A stretch of 64,000 nt of DNA from Desulfobacter hydrogenophilus (GCF_004319545.1 NZ_CP036313.1:2544501-2608500); one strand, 5' to 3'; counted from the stretch's first letter, positions 26,911 through 36,051 are shown. The notes: generated by a model from the letters alone, not told the origin. Numbers and translations: made by a program.

Positions 26911-26948
26911 ACGTATAACTTTTTTAGAAAATCAGGACAATTCAAATC

Positions 26949-28112
26949 ATGAGCACCTGTCAGGTGAATAAGACCTATGAAGAGATAAACGCCAAAATTG
27001 CGGCCGGCCAGGCCGTTGTCGTAACGGCGGAAGAGATTATTGATATTGCGGAAAAAGAAGGCATTGTGGAAGCGGCCCGCAAAGTGGATGTCGTGACCAC
27101 AGGAACTTTTGCGCCCATGTGTTCTTCAGGTGCATTTATAAACATCGGCCAGTCCACGCCTGTGATTCGTACGACCAAAACCTGGTTTAACAATGTACCG
27201 GCCTATTCGGCCATTGCAGCGGTGGACTGCTATCTGGGGGCTACGGCTGTTTGTGAAGAGGATCCCCTGAATAAATATCACCCAGGAGAGTTCAATTACG
27301 GGGGCGGGCATGTCATCCAGGATCTTGTGGCCGGCAAACAGGTGCATTTGAGGGCAGAGAGCTATGGTACGGATTGTTATCCCAATCTCGCAATTGAGAA
27401 AACAGTCACCTTAAAGGATTTGCCCAATGCCATGCTGTGTAACCCGAGAAACGCATATCAGAATTATAATTGCGCCATCAACCGGTCGGACAAGACAAAG
27501 TACACGTATATGGGCACCCTTAAACCCAATGTGAGCAACGCCAACTATTCCACGTCCGGTTGTTTAAGCCCTTTGTTCAACGATCCCTATTTGAAAACCA
27601 TCGGGTTGGGTACAAGGATTTTTCTGGGCGGAGCCCAAGGGTACGTGACCTGGACCGGTACCCAGCATAAAAAAGATGTGGACAGAGGCCTTAACGGTGT
27701 GCCCTTAAGCGGGGCCGGGACCTTGTCCGTTATCGGAGACCTGAAGCAGATGTCACCTGAGTGGCTGGTCGGGCAGAGCATCCGAGGCTATGGGGTGTCC
27801 CTGTCTGTGGGACTTGGCATCCCCATTCCCATCTTAAATGAAGAGATCCTCAAATATACGTCCGTGTCCGACGAAGAGATTTTTACCCAGATTATCGACT
27901 ACGGCCATGATTACCCCAAGGGCATCTCCAAGTCCTACGGCCAGGTCAGTTATGCCGAACTTAAAAGCGGGACCATCACCATCAAAGGCGAAAGTGTTCC
28001 CACAGTGCCTTTGTCCAGTATGGTCAAGGCAAGAAAGATTGCCAATATTCTGAAAACTGAAATCCAGAAATCCAGATTTTACATTGGAGTCCCCCAGCAT
28101 CTGTTCTGTTAA
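26949..28112 (+). CDS. DUF39 homocysteine biosynthesis protein
   Basis: 387 residues. 'VVTTGTFAPMCSSGAFINIG', 'GGGHVIQDLVAGK', 'RAESYGTDCYP', 'YSTSGCLSPLFNDP', 'GTRIFLGGAQGYV' and 'GYGVSLSVGLGIPIPI' are the hallmarks of the DUF39 family. In methanogens and sulfate reducers this family is linked to making homocysteine from aspartate semialdehyde with a sulfide source, usually with a NIL/ferredoxin partner. That partner is not adjacent here. Several conserved cysteines could carry the sulfur. Confidence 0.88.
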   Translation: MSTCQVNKTYEEINAKIAAGQAVVVTAEEIIDIAEKEGIVEAARKVDVVTTGTFAPMCSSGAFINIGQSTPVIRTTKTWFNNVPAYSAIAAVDCYLGATAVCEEDPLNKYHPGEFNYGGGHVIQDLVAGKQVHLRAESYGTDCYPNLAIEKTVTLKDLPNAMLCNPRNAYQNYNCAINRSDKTKYTYMGTLKPNVSNANYSTSGCLSPLFNDPYLKTIGLGTRIFLGGAQGYVTWTGTQHKKDVDRGLNGVPLSGAGTLSVIGDLKQMSPEWLVGQSIRGYGVSLSVGLGIPIPILNEEILKYTSVSDEEIFTQIIDYGHDYPKGISKSYGQVSYAELKSGTITIKGESVPTVPLSSMVKARKIANILKTEIQKSRFYIGVPQHLFC

Positions 28113-28215
28113 ACGACTTGGGGATAGTTAAAATTATGTGCTGCCTTTCCACGATAAAAGGAGGAGTGCGTAAGCGCTCTTCGGTCAAAAATAATTTACA
28201 AAAAAGAAGCAAAAA

Positions 28216-28836
28216 ATGAGTAAAAAAAAGAAAAGCACCTGGCGGGAGAATATTGAAGCAATTCTCATTGCCATTGTGATTGCTTTGTTTATCCGTACCT
28301 TTCTTGTTCAGGCCTTTAAGATCCCTTCCGGTTCAATGCTTGAGACGCTTCAGATCGGTGACCAGATTCTTGTAAATAAATTTATTTACGGGGTGAAAAT
28401 TCCCTTTACCAACGGAAAGACCCTGATTCCGGTGAAAAATCCCCAGCGCAACGATGTTGTGGTGTTCAAATATCCGGAAGATCCGTCCAAGGATTACATC
28501 AAGCGGGTGATTGCCGTTGCAGGCGATACCCTGGAAATTGTGAATAAAAAACTGTATGTTAATGACCAACTTGTCACTGACCAGCCCTGGGCCCAGTACA
28601 AGGATTCCCGGATTTTGCCGGGTCAGATCACCACCCGGGATAATTTAAGAAAAATCACCGTGCCGTCCAACAAGCTTTTTGTCATGGGAGACAACCGGGA
28701 CAACAGCCATGACTCGCGATTCTGGGGCTTTGTGGATTTGAGTGAAGTGCGGGGCGAAGCCATCATTATTTACTGGTCCTGGGACAAGGCGAATTTCAGC
28801 GTCCGTTTCAGCCGGATCGGCACACTGCTGTTTTAA
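28216..28836 (+). CDS. lepB: Signal peptidase I
   Basis: 206 residues. One membrane segment (about 13-30), the nucleophile Ser in 'IPSGSMLETLQIGD' near residue 39, the general base Lys in 'DYIKRVIAVAGD' near 97, and the C-terminal boxes 'VMGDNRDNSHDSRFWGF' are intact. It cleaves Sec-exported precursors at the outer face of the inner membrane. The pyrB gene starts 14 bases downstream. Confidence 0.97.
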   Translation: MSKKKKSTWRENIEAILIAIVIALFIRTFLVQAFKIPSGSMLETLQIGDQILVNKFIYGVKIPFTNGKTLIPVKNPQRNDVVVFKYPEDPSKDYIKRVIAVAGDTLEIVNKKLYVNDQLVTDQPWAQYKDSRILPGQITTRDNLRKITVPSNKLFVMGDNRDNSHDSRFWGFVDLSEVRGEAIIIYWSWDKANFSVRFSRIGTLLF

Positions 28837-28849
28837 GGAATATATACAC

Positions 28850-29788
28850 ATGCGGTTTGAAAAAAAAGATATTCTGGATATTGATTCCCTGAGCCGTGAG
28901 GAAATCGCTTATGTCCTGGACACGGCCCGGGGGATGAAGGAAATCTCCCAGCGGGCCGTTAAAAAAGTGCCCACCCTTCGGGGCAAAACCATTGTGCTTT
29001 TTTTCCAGGAGCCGTCAACCCGGACCAAGCTGTCCTTTGAACTGGCCGGTAAGCGTCTTTCCGCAGACACGGTGGCCATATCCAAATCTTCCTCCAGCAT
29101 TGTCAAGGGGGAGACGTTAAGAGATACGGTCAGGACCCTTGAGTCCATGAAGCCTGATATCATCGTGATGCGGCATTCATCTTCGGGCGCGGCGTACCAG
29201 GTGGCAAAATGGGTAAAATGCTCGGTTATCAACGCCGGAGACGGTACCCATGCCCATCCCTCCCAGGCCCTTTTGGATATGATGACCATCCAGGAAGAGA
29301 AGGGCAGCTTTGAGGGGTTGAAGGTTTCCATTGTGGGCGATATTTCCCATTCCAGGGTGGCCCGGTCCAATATTATCGGTTTGTCCAGAATGGGGGCAAA
29401 GGTTACCCTTTGTGCGCCCGGGACCATGATTCCCGTCGGTATTGAGCAGATGGGATGCACCGTAGCCCGGGATATGGATGCCTGTGTGGCAGGTGCGGAT
29501 GTGGTTATGATGCTTCGGATTCAAAAGGAACGCCAGGGCAGCCAACTTTTTCCAAGTGAGCGCGAGTATGCGGCGCTTTACGGGTTGAATCAGGCACGCC
29601 TGGACCTGGTGGCAAAGGATGCTTTGATCATGCATCCGGGACCGTTGAACCGGGGCGTTGAAATTTCAAGCCTGGTGGCGGATGGTGAACAATCCGTAAT
29701 TTTAGACCAGGTGACCAATGGGGTGGCCCTTCGCATGGCTCTTTTTTATCTGGTGTCAGGAGGTAATAAAAATGCAGATTCAAATTAA
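28850..29788 (+). CDS. pyrB: Aspartate carbamoyltransferase catalytic subunit
   Basis: Second step of pyrimidine synthesis. 'FFQEPSTRTKLSFELAGKRL' near residue 50 binds carbamoyl phosphate, 'VMRHSSSGAAYQVAKW' and 'NAGDGTHAHPSQALLDMMTI' continue the site, and 'IMHPGPLNRGVEI' contacts aspartate. From the ATG at 28850, just after AAGGAATAT, the length is 312, normal for the class that pairs with a dihydroorotase. No pyrI regulatory gene is adjacent. It overlaps pyrC by 17 bases. Confidence 0.97.
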   Translation: MRFEKKDILDIDSLSREEIAYVLDTARGMKEISQRAVKKVPTLRGKTIVLFFQEPSTRTKLSFELAGKRLSADTVAISKSSSSIVKGETLRDTVRTLESMKPDIIVMRHSSSGAAYQVAKWVKCSVINAGDGTHAHPSQALLDMMTIQEEKGSFEGLKVSIVGDISHSRVARSNIIGLSRMGAKVTLCAPGTMIPVGIEQMGCTVARDMDACVAGADVVMMLRIQKERQGSQLFPSEREYAALYGLNQARLDLVAKDALIMHPGPLNRGVEISSLVADGEQSVILDQVTNGVALRMALFYLVSGGNKNADSN

Positions 29789-31064
29789 AGGTGTCCGGGT
29801 TATTGATCCTGGTAACATTGAGGGTATCAGGGACATCAGTATAAAAGACGGGCTGTTTGAGGCGGTGTCGGAACCGGGACAGTTGCCGGAAGTTGCCAAA
29901 GCGTCGGAAGATGTCAAAGTGATTGACGGTCAGGGCCTGATTGCCGTGCCGGGACTCATAGACGTGCATGTTCATTTGCGGGAGCCCGGGCAGGAATATA
30001 AAGAAACCATAGAGACCGGTTTAAAGGCTGCGGCTGCCGGCGGAATTACCGCGGTCTGCGCCATGCCCAATACCAACCCTGTGAATGACAATGCCCAGGT
30101 GACCTCCTTTATCCTTTCCCAGGCGAAAAAGGCAAATGCGTCCAGGGTATATCCGGTGGGGGCCATTTCCAGAAATCTTGAAGGGGAAAGGCTCAACGAC
30201 ATTGCGGATATGAAAAAAGCCGGAATTTGGGCTGTGACCGATGACGGCATGCCGGTTACCGATTCCCAGCTCATGCGACGGACCCTGGAATACTGCAAGT
30301 CCCTGGATATCCCTGTGCTCGTTCATGCCGAAGACAAGCGCCTTGCCGATGGCGGATCCATGAACGAAGGGCTGCCGGCCACGGTGATGGGGATAAAAGG
30401 AATTCCCAATGCCTCGGAATCCGTCATGGTCATGCGCGATATTGCCCTGGCAGAACTGACAGGTGCCAGGGTGCATTTTTGCCACATGAGTACGGCCCAG
30501 TCCATTGAGGCCATCCGGGCGGCCAAGGCAAAGGGGGTGCATGTCACCTGTGAAACCGCCCCCCATTATTTTACCCTCACGGATGCGGATATTCCGCCCT
30601 ATGATACCAATTTTAAGATGAATCCGCCCCTGCGCAGTGAGACGGACCGGGGCGCCATTATTGCGGGACTAATTGATGGCACCATTGACATAATTGCCAC
30701 GGACCATGCTCCCCATGCCGAGGATGAAAAACAGGTGGAATTCGACCAGGCCGCATTCGGTATTGTGGGCCTTGAAACCTCGCTGGGGTTAAGCCTGGAT
30801 CTTGTGGCCCAGGGTCATTTGACCCTGGTACAGCTGGTGGAAAAAATGGCCAAGGCCCCGGCAGATCTTATCGGGATCAACAACGATATTGTGCCGGGAA
30901 ATCCGGCGGATCTCACCCTCATTAATATGGATACTGCATGGACTGTGGACCCCAATATTTTTGTGAGCAAAGGACGCAACACGCCTTTTGCGGGCCGCAG
31001 ACTGACGGGTGCTGCTGTTTTGACCATTGTTGACGGCCGGATTGTTTACGCTATGGATGATTAG
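29772..31064 (+). CDS. pyrC: Dihydroorotase
   Basis: 430 residues. Zinc ligands in 'DVHVHLREPGQEYKETI' near residue 60, substrate contact 'MPNTNPVND', later histidines in 'VLVHAEDK' and 'VHFCHMSTAQSIEAIR', 'CETAPHYFTLTD' and the catalytic Asp in 'IIATDHAPHAEDEK' near 305 are intact. This is the long class I type. CAGGAGGT lies before the ATG at 29772, inside the end of pyrB, so the two are coupled. Confidence 0.97.
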   Translation: MQIQIKGVRVIDPGNIEGIRDISIKDGLFEAVSEPGQLPEVAKASEDVKVIDGQGLIAVPGLIDVHVHLREPGQEYKETIETGLKAAAAGGITAVCAMPNTNPVNDNAQVTSFILSQAKKANASRVYPVGAISRNLEGERLNDIADMKKAGIWAVTDDGMPVTDSQLMRRTLEYCKSLDIPVLVHAEDKRLADGGSMNEGLPATVMGIKGIPNASESVMVMRDIALAELTGARVHFCHMSTAQSIEAIRAAKAKGVHVTCETAPHYFTLTDADIPPYDTNFKMNPPLRSETDRGAIIAGLIDGTIDIIATDHAPHAEDEKQVEFDQAAFGIVGLETSLGLSLDLVAQGHLTLVQLVEKMAKAPADLIGINNDIVPGNPADLTLINMDTAWTVDPNIFVSKGRNTPFAGRRLTGAAVLTIVDGRIVYAMDD

Positions 31065-31183
31065 AATTTTCATGGCCCTTACCTTTCCCTTTGTCCAAAA
31101 ATGCGATCTTTTTAAGGAGGTCCTTCTTGACGAGCAAAGATCAATGTAGTAACATTGCTACATCCTATGGGAAGGAGGTCAAT

Positions 31184-31441
31184 ATGAGTATTACAACAAT
31201 TTCCAGCCGAGAATTAAATCAAGACATAGGTCGTGCAAAAAGAGAGGCTAAAAAAGGTCCGGTGATCATTACAGATCGCGGTAGACCTTCTTACGTCCTT
31301 ATAACGGTTGAGGAATATCAAGTGCTCACAGGGACGCAACAAAATATTCTTGATTTACTGGCTATGCCTGGTTTAGCGGATACAGACTTTGATCCTCCCA
31401 GCTTAAAAGACTCTCTTTGCCAAGCAGCGGATTTGTCCTGA
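31184..31441 (+). CDS. Phd/YefM-family antitoxin
   Basis: 85 residues. 'ISSRELNQDIGRAKREAKKGPVIITDRGRPSYVLITVEEYQ' is the DNA-binding N-terminal fold of Phd/YefM proteins. The tail 'MPGLADTDFDPPSLKDS' would wrap around the toxin. GGAAGGAGG lies just before the ATG. It shares one base with the vapC start (TGATG). It is AT-richer than pyrC, consistent with an acquired module. Confidence 0.9.
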   Translation: MSITTISSRELNQDIGRAKREAKKGPVIITDRGRPSYVLITVEEYQVLTGTQQNILDLLAMPGLADTDFDPPSLKDSLCQAADLS

Positions 31442-31860
31442 TGTATTTACTTGATACGAATGTACTCTCTGAACTTAGGAAAGCAAAAACCAATAAGATA
31501 AACAAAGCCGTCGAAGCTTGGGCAGGCAATGTACCTGCTTCAACCCTGTATTTATCGGTTATTACTGTTTTAGAAATAGAATTAGGGGTGCTTCTAAAAA
31601 AGAGGAAAGATCCTCGGCAGGGAAATATACTTCGTGTTTGGTTCAACGATCATGTAATACCGACATTTAGAGCACGTATTCTTGATGTTGACACATCAAT
31701 AGCCGTGAAATGTGCGATATTGCATGTTCCTGAGCCTAAATCATACCGCGATTCTCTTATTGCTGCGACGGCTATAGTACATAAACTGACAATTGTAACA
31801 AGGAATGTGTCAGATTTTATTCAGACAGGTGTTAATATAATTAATCCTTGGGACGGATAG
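31441..31860 (+). CDS. vapC: PIN-domain toxin, VapC type
   Basis: 139 residues. The acidic PIN residues appear in order: Asp in 'LLDTNVLSELRK', Glu in 'ITVLEIELGVLL', Asp in 'SYRDSLIAATA' and Asp in 'VTRNVSDF'. VapC toxins are Mg-dependent endoribonucleases that usually cut tRNA or rRNA. It pairs with the antitoxin directly upstream and starts within its stop codon, so it needs antitoxin translation. No lesion is seen. Confidence 0.92.
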   Translation: MYLLDTNVLSELRKAKTNKINKAVEAWAGNVPASTLYLSVITVLEIELGVLLKKRKDPRQGNILRVWFNDHVIPTFRARILDVDTSIAVKCAILHVPEPKSYRDSLIAATAIVHKLTIVTRNVSDFIQTGVNIINPWDG

Positions 31861-31967
31861 TATGACTTTAGCAGAAAAGCTTAAATAGTAGATTTTTTAG
31901 CCCACTCTTATAAACGTGGTCCGGCCCCTATTTTATTGGGGATTCTAAACATTGAGTATTTTATTTC

Positions 31968-32031
31968 ACCATGAAGGACATGAAGCGCATGAAGAATATA
32001 CCTGGAAATCAATCTTCATGTCCTTCATGGT
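31968..32031. repeat. Perfect 18-bp inverted repeat
   Basis: ACCATGAAGGACATGAAG (31968-31985) is repeated in inverse at 32014-32031 with 28 bases between. It sits between vapC and pilR. Flanking DNA is AT-rich and noncoding. It resembles the ACCATGAAGGACATGAAG-type short repeats found scattered in many bacterial genomes; it could form a hairpin but has no T-run beyond four bases. Confidence 0.75.
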
Positions 32032-32093
32032 TTTAATTCAAAAAATATTTTAATTTTATGACATTAACCAGGGATTGACCCGGGATAAAATCT

Positions 32094-33515
32094 ATGGCAG
32101 ACGCACACCGCATTCTGGTGGTAGACGATGAACTGAGCATGCGCCAGTTCCTGGAGATGCTTCTGTCCAAAAAAGGGTATAAAGTCAATCTTGCCAAAAA
32201 TGGCAAACAGGCCTTAAGCAGCATTAAGCAGAGAAAATACGATCTGGTGCTCACCGATATCCGTTTAGGCGATATTACAGGCCTGGATGTGTTGCGGGCC
32301 GTGAAAAAAGAGCATCCGGACACTGTGGTAATCATGATCTCCGCCTATGCCACAACGGAAATCGCTGTGGAGGCAATGAACGAAGGGGCTTACGATTTTG
32401 TGCCCAAGCCCTTTGACAACAATGAGCTTTGCGCCACCATCGCCAAGGCCCTGGCACTTTTGACCCTGGACCAGGAAAAAGCACTTCGTTCGTCTGAGCT
32501 TAAATCCCATCTTCATTTTAACCGAATCATCGGCAATAGTCCCGGCATGCAGGCAATTTATCAGCGAATTCGCCAGATTGGCCCCACCAAGACCAATGTG
32601 CTGGTCACCGGTGAAAGCGGTACCGGAAAGGAGCTCATCGCCCGGGCCATCCACGATAATTCCGAGCGTAAAGACAGGCCCTTTGTGGTGGTCAACTGCG
32701 GCGGAATCCCGGATACGCTCATGGAAAGCGAATTTTTCGGTCATGTCAAAGGTTCGTTTACAGGGGCTGTGGCTGACAAGCCGGGATTGTTTGAGGCTGC
32801 CGATACCGGCACTATTTTTCTGGATGAAATCGGCGAGTTGTCCATGTTTCTGCAGGTAAAGCTCTTGCGGGCCGTCCAGGAAACCCGGTTCAAGCCTGTG
32901 GGCGGTACCCGGGAAATTGATGTGGATGTCAGGATTATCTCTGCCACCAATAAAAAGCTGGAGCAGGAGGTCATAGACGGCAATTTCAGGGAAGATTTAT
33001 TTTTCCGCCTTAACGTAATCCCCATTAAGGTGCCGCCGCTGCGGGATAGAAAAGGGGATGTTGACTTACTTGCGGCCCATTTCGTGGAAAAATATTCGAA
33101 AAAACTGGGCAAGGATATCGTAAAGCTGTCGTCCTATGCCATTGATTTTTTGAACCAGTACTCCTTCCCCGGCAATGTCAGGGAGCTTGAAAATCTGATC
33201 GAGCGGTCTGTGGCCCTTTCCGCAACCAATATTATTCTGCCCGAAAGCCTGACCATCTCTTCTCACAAACGGCGGCGCTGGATAGAAGGCGTTAAAGATA
33301 ACCGCTATGATCTGGAAGATGTGGTTTCCGGCGTGGATTTGGACAAGATTATGTCCGACATTGAAGGTGCATATGTCAAAAAAGCCGTGGAAATATCCCA
33401 GGGCAACAAGAGTAAAGCAGCCGAACTTTTAAATTTAAGCTTAAGGTCTTTCAGGTATCGCCTGGACAAAACCATACCGGTCAAAAATGAATCCGGGGAT
33501 AGTGATGCCGGGTAA
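32094..33515 (+). CDS. pilR: Sigma-54-dependent response regulator, PilR type
   Basis: 473 residues. Receiver domain 1-120 with the phospho-acceptor Asp in 'LVLTDIRLGD' near residue 54 and Lys in 'VPKPFDNNEL'; AAA+ domain with Walker A 'GESGTGKEL' near 174, the sigma-54 loop 'GSFTGA' (the Ser variant usual in PilR), Walker B 'TIFLDEIGEL' and 'FPGNVRELENL'; C-terminal Fis-type helix-turn-helix 'GNKSKAAELLNLSLRSFRYRL'. It lies directly before pilA and its sigma-54 promoter, which supports PilR over other NtrC-type regulators. The partner kinase PilS is not in the window. Confidence 0.92.
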   Translation: MADAHRILVVDDELSMRQFLEMLLSKKGYKVNLAKNGKQALSSIKQRKYDLVLTDIRLGDITGLDVLRAVKKEHPDTVVIMISAYATTEIAVEAMNEGAYDFVPKPFDNNELCATIAKALALLTLDQEKALRSSELKSHLHFNRIIGNSPGMQAIYQRIRQIGPTKTNVLVTGESGTGKELIARAIHDNSERKDRPFVVVNCGGIPDTLMESEFFGHVKGSFTGAVADKPGLFEAADTGTIFLDEIGELSMFLQVKLLRAVQETRFKPVGGTREIDVDVRIISATNKKLEQEVIDGNFREDLFFRLNVIPIKVPPLRDRKGDVDLLAAHFVEKYSKKLGKDIVKLSSYAIDFLNQYSFPGNVRELENLIERSVALSATNIILPESLTISSHKRRRWIEGVKDNRYDLEDVVSGVDLDKIMSDIEGAYVKKAVEISQGNKSKAAELLNLSLRSFRYRLDKTIPVKNESGDSDAG

Positions 33516-33670
33516 AAGAATCAGGGTTGACATTTTTTGTCAATCGGATTATCGTTTTTGTTAAATTTCAGCGAAAAATCGTTTTCATCGTTTTTGTAGT
33601 GTTTTAGTTCATGAAAATAAGTCTTTTTAAAATTAAGTAGTTATAAATAAATATAAGTTGTTTTTCGTCC

Positions 33671-33686
33671 TGGCATTGCTGTTGCA
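33671..33686 (+). promoter_or_regulatory. Sigma-54 promoter of pilA
   Basis: TGGCATTGCTGTTGCA fits the consensus TGGCAC-N5-TTGCA: GG (-24) and GC (-12) are exactly ten bases apart. It lies 71 bases before the pilA ATG. The AT-rich stretch 33545-33670 upstream is suitable for PilR binding. PilR and RpoN are both encoded in the window. Confidence 0.9.
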
Positions 33687-33756
33687 GTAAGCATTGTCAT
33701 TCATAAAATGAAAAAAGTTTGTCACATCATTTAATTTAACAAAAGGAGAGTAAAAA

Positions 33757-34293
33757 ATGACTAAACTTATTAGAAACAACCAGAACGGTTTTACCCTGAT
33801 CGAATTGATGATTGTTGTGGCTATTATCGGCATTTTGGCTGCTATTGCGATTCCTAACTTTCTGAACTATCAGCTTAAGGCAAAAACCGCTGAGGCAAAA
33901 GTAAATCTTGGTGCAATTGCAACATCTCAAGAGTCTTATCGTGCAGAGAATGATACTTTTCATGCTTGTGCTGCTACACCTGCTACCAATGGTGGACAAG
34001 TGAAAGTAGATTGGGCAACTGGTGGTATCGCAGACTTTACTGTAATTGGTTTCGCACCATCCGGTCAGGTATATTATTCATACACGGTAGAACCTGATGC
34101 TACTAGTACCTTAACTACTATTGTTGACGGTTTTGTTGCTACGGCAGAAGGTAACCTTGATGGTGCCGGAGTAGTCCCTGGTGGTCTGGCTACTGCCGGA
34201 ACTATTGGTTCTGGTGCAGCTACTGCTACAAATGGTTTATTTTCAATAGATGCTAGCAGGGCATATCAGGATGAAAATTCTGGTGTATGGTAA
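33757..34293 (+). CDS. pilA: Type IV major pilin PilA
   Basis: 178 residues. The class III leader '[11 protein letters not shown]' is cut before Phe in '[20 protein letters not shown]', the classical hydrophobic alpha1 helix with Glu5. The globular part is Gly/Ala/Thr-rich with two cysteines or fewer (one in 'FHACAA'), so the usual C-terminal disulfide loop is absent. AAAGGAGAG precedes the ATG. It is monocistronic after a sigma-54 promoter and would form the pilus fibre for twitching or adhesion. Codon use is plain and AT-leaning, as in highly expressed genes. Confidence 0.95.
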   Translation: MTKLIRNNQNGFTLIELMIVVAIIGILAAIAIPNFLNYQLKAKTAEAKVNLGAIATSQESYRAENDTFHACAATPATNGGQVKVDWATGGIADFTVIGFAPSGQVYYSYTVEPDATSTLTTIVDGFVATAEGNLDGAGVVPGGLATAGTIGSGAATATNGLFSIDASRAYQDENSGVW

Positions 34294-34345
34294 GGTAAAT
34301 TCGGGGGGTAAATTCGGGGGACACAAATTCGGGGGACACGATAGT
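34294..34345. repeat. Direct repeats AAATTCGGGGGACAC after pilA
   Basis: Three tandem copies of AAATTCGGGGG, the last two as AAATTCGGGGGACAC, occupy about 34298-34340, followed by GATAGTTAATTATTA. Such repeats commonly flank or mark REP-associated (IS200-like) transposase genes in Desulfobacterota; no transposase is here, so this would be a residual target or a solo repeat. That link is recalled, not shown by this sequence. Confidence 0.5.
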
Positions 34346-34380
34346 TAATTATTAAACAAAATCCTGATCCGAAAATTAAA

Positions 34381-34434
34381 ATGGGGGGGCTCCTTGGGGC
34401 CCCTCTTACTTGTTCAATAATCAAGGCCCCCCCA
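34381..34434 (+). terminator. G-run/C-run inverted repeat after pilA
   Basis: ATGGGGGGGC (34381-34390) pairs with GCCCCCCCAT (34425-34434), with an inner TTGGGGCCCC. The loop is long and no T-run follows, so termination is uncertain. The stem is still the strongest structure between pilA and the DUF4160 gene. Confidence 0.4.
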
Positions 34435-34456
34435 TCTGACCTGAAAGGGTGAAATA

Positions 34457-34657
34457 GTGCCGACTATTCTTGTAATTTTAGGATGGAGATTGTTCTTTTA
34501 CGCAAATGAAGGAAACGAGCCCATTCATGTGCATTGCCGGAAAGAAGATATGGAATGCAAGTATTGGTTAAATCAAGATAATTTTGACCTTGGGGAAGCT
34601 TTCGCGTATAATATGTCATCAAAGGATAAAAGGCAGATTAAAAAAATAAAAAAATAA
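34457..34657 (+). CDS. DUF4160 family protein
   Basis: 66 residues. 'MPTILVILGWRLFFYANEGNEPIHVHC' and 'CKYWL' are the family hallmarks. The start is GTG with GAAAGGGTG upstream. DUF4160 genes usually sit beside DUF2442 genes, as here, and the pair has features of a small toxin-antitoxin-like module, although no activity is established to my knowledge. Confidence 0.85.
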   Translation: MPTILVILGWRLFFYANEGNEPIHVHCRKEDMECKYWLNQDNFDLGEAFAYNMSSKDKRQIKKIKK

Positions 34658-34718
34658 TCTACGAACACTTTGAATACATTGAACAACAATGGAACGATTT
34701 CCAGCAAAGGCGGTAACG

Positions 34719-34976
34719 ATGGAAAAATTACATGAAATTAAAGATATTGAGTTTGAGGGTAATTTCCTCGTCATCACCGTTGACGGAGAAACAAAGCGTT
34801 TTGAATTAAAGGCTGTGTCACCTGTTCTTGAAAAAGCATCAGCAGTAGAGCGCTCCTGCTTTAGAATCTCTCCGTCAGGCTATGGGATATACTGGCCTCT
34901 GCTGGATGAGGACCTTTCCATAGATGGCCTGCTTGGGATTGTTCATGCACCCCAATGGAGCAAAAAGACTGCATAG
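34719..34976 (+). CDS. DUF2442 family protein
   Basis: 85 residues from the ATG at 34719 (AAAGG 8 bases before); an in-frame ATG at 34689 would add ten residues. 'IEFEGNFLVITVDGETKRFELK', 'ERSCFRISPSGYGIYWPLLDEDLSIDGLLG' fit DUF2442, a small fold with possible DNA-binding or antitoxin role. It partners the upstream DUF4160 gene across 61 bases. Confidence 0.8.
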   Translation: MEKLHEIKDIEFEGNFLVITVDGETKRFELKAVSPVLEKASAVERSCFRISPSGYGIYWPLLDEDLSIDGLLGIVHAPQWSKKTA

Positions 34977-35112
34977 TCGTTTTGACAGGCATACAATGTT
35001 TCTTGTGGGACTTGTTGCTGAACAAATTAATAATTTACAATATTCCCTGTTGTCAAAAAACAGAAAAAAACAGGCCTAAAAGGACTCCGGAAAAAAACGG
35101 TGATTTTCTATC

Positions 35113-36039
35113 GTGCCACCTGAATTCAGAAAAATAATGTTTCTTGTTCTCCTGATCCCGATTCTTTTTTATTTGATTGAGACCCTGGATGAAAAATATC
35201 CTGTCAGGGAAGTGGAAACTTTTTTGTATCTGCCTTCGGGAACATTTCTAAAAGGGGCTGCACTGGGGTATGATGAGATGCTTGCGGATCTGCTCTGGAT
35301 TAAGGCGGTTGGGTATTTTGGCGGGCATTCCCGAACGGATCGCAACTACACGTGGCTTGCGCATCTGCTGGATGCGGTAACCACCCTGGATCCGTTGTAT
35401 CAATACCCGTATGAATTCGGCGGGGTGGTTCTGGCCGCTGAAGTAGGGGATGTAGACAAAAGCATTGCGCTGCTGAAAAAAGGGATGAAGAATGTTTCCC
35501 GGGATGATCCACGGTACTGGTATTTCCCCTTTTTTCTTGCCTATGATTATATGTACCACAAAAATGATTATCTGACTGCAGCTCACTATCTGGAACAGGC
35601 CACAAAGTTCCCCCAAAGCCCCTCTTATCTGCCCCAACTGGTGGCACGACTTTATGCCAATGCCGATTCTCCGGAAGTGGCCGTGGCTTTTTTGCAGGAG
35701 ATGATAAAATCCACGAAAAAACAGGCGTTAAAAGAGCGTTTGATCGAACGACTCCACCAGGTGATCCACCGGGCCAATCTAAAGCTTTTGAACCAGGGAC
35801 TTGACGCCTTTTATCTAAAATTTCAGTATTATCCGACCGCTTTAGAGACGTTGGTTAAGTCCGGCATTATTCCCGGCATACCGATTGATCCCCGGGGTGG
35901 GAAATATTATATTTCCATGGACCATAAAACTGTTACAAACACAATACCCGAGGCCGATTTGAGAGTGCACATCAACGAGAAAAAGCAGCCCTCCGCAGAC
36001 GATGTCCCCCTGCCCATGCGGGTGCCGGAACAAAATTAA
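35113..36039 (+). CDS. Membrane-anchored TPR-like protein linked to an ABC exporter
   Basis: 308 residues starting at GTG (an internal ATG at 35137 is possible). One N-terminal membrane helix (about residues 9-24) is followed by 'EMLADLLWIKAVGYFG', helical repeat pairs resembling TPRs ('DVDKSIALLKKGMKNV', 'YLTAAHYLEQATKF', 'VAVAFLQEM') and a C-terminal stretch 'FQYYPTALETLVKSGIIPGIPIDPRGGKYYI' like the end of a type II secretion pseudopilin. The ATPase and permease genes follow at 12 and -4 bases, so the three form an operon. Substrate unknown. Its 5' end and middle are copied in the pseudogene at 38922-40441. Confidence 0.75.
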   Translation: MPPEFRKIMFLVLLIPILFYLIETLDEKYPVREVETFLYLPSGTFLKGAALGYDEMLADLLWIKAVGYFGGHSRTDRNYTWLAHLLDAVTTLDPLYQYPYEFGGVVLAAEVGDVDKSIALLKKGMKNVSRDDPRYWYFPFFLAYDYMYHKNDYLTAAHYLEQATKFPQSPSYLPQLVARLYANADSPEVAVAFLQEMIKSTKKQALKERLIERLHQVIHRANLKLLNQGLDAFYLKFQYYPTALETLVKSGIIPGIPIDPRGGKYYISMDHKTVTNTIPEADLRVHINEKKQPSADDVPLPMRVPEQN

Positions 36040-36051
36040 AAAAGGAACACA

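Noticed and set aside
33527..33543. TTGACA/TGTCAA inverted repeat after pilR
   Set aside because: Stem of six bases around a T-run is too small for a terminator and has no partner -10 box for a promoter.
34955..35137. 60-codon frame between DUF2442 and the TPR gene
   Set aside because: No ribosome site, AT-rich low-complexity text, overlaps both neighbours.
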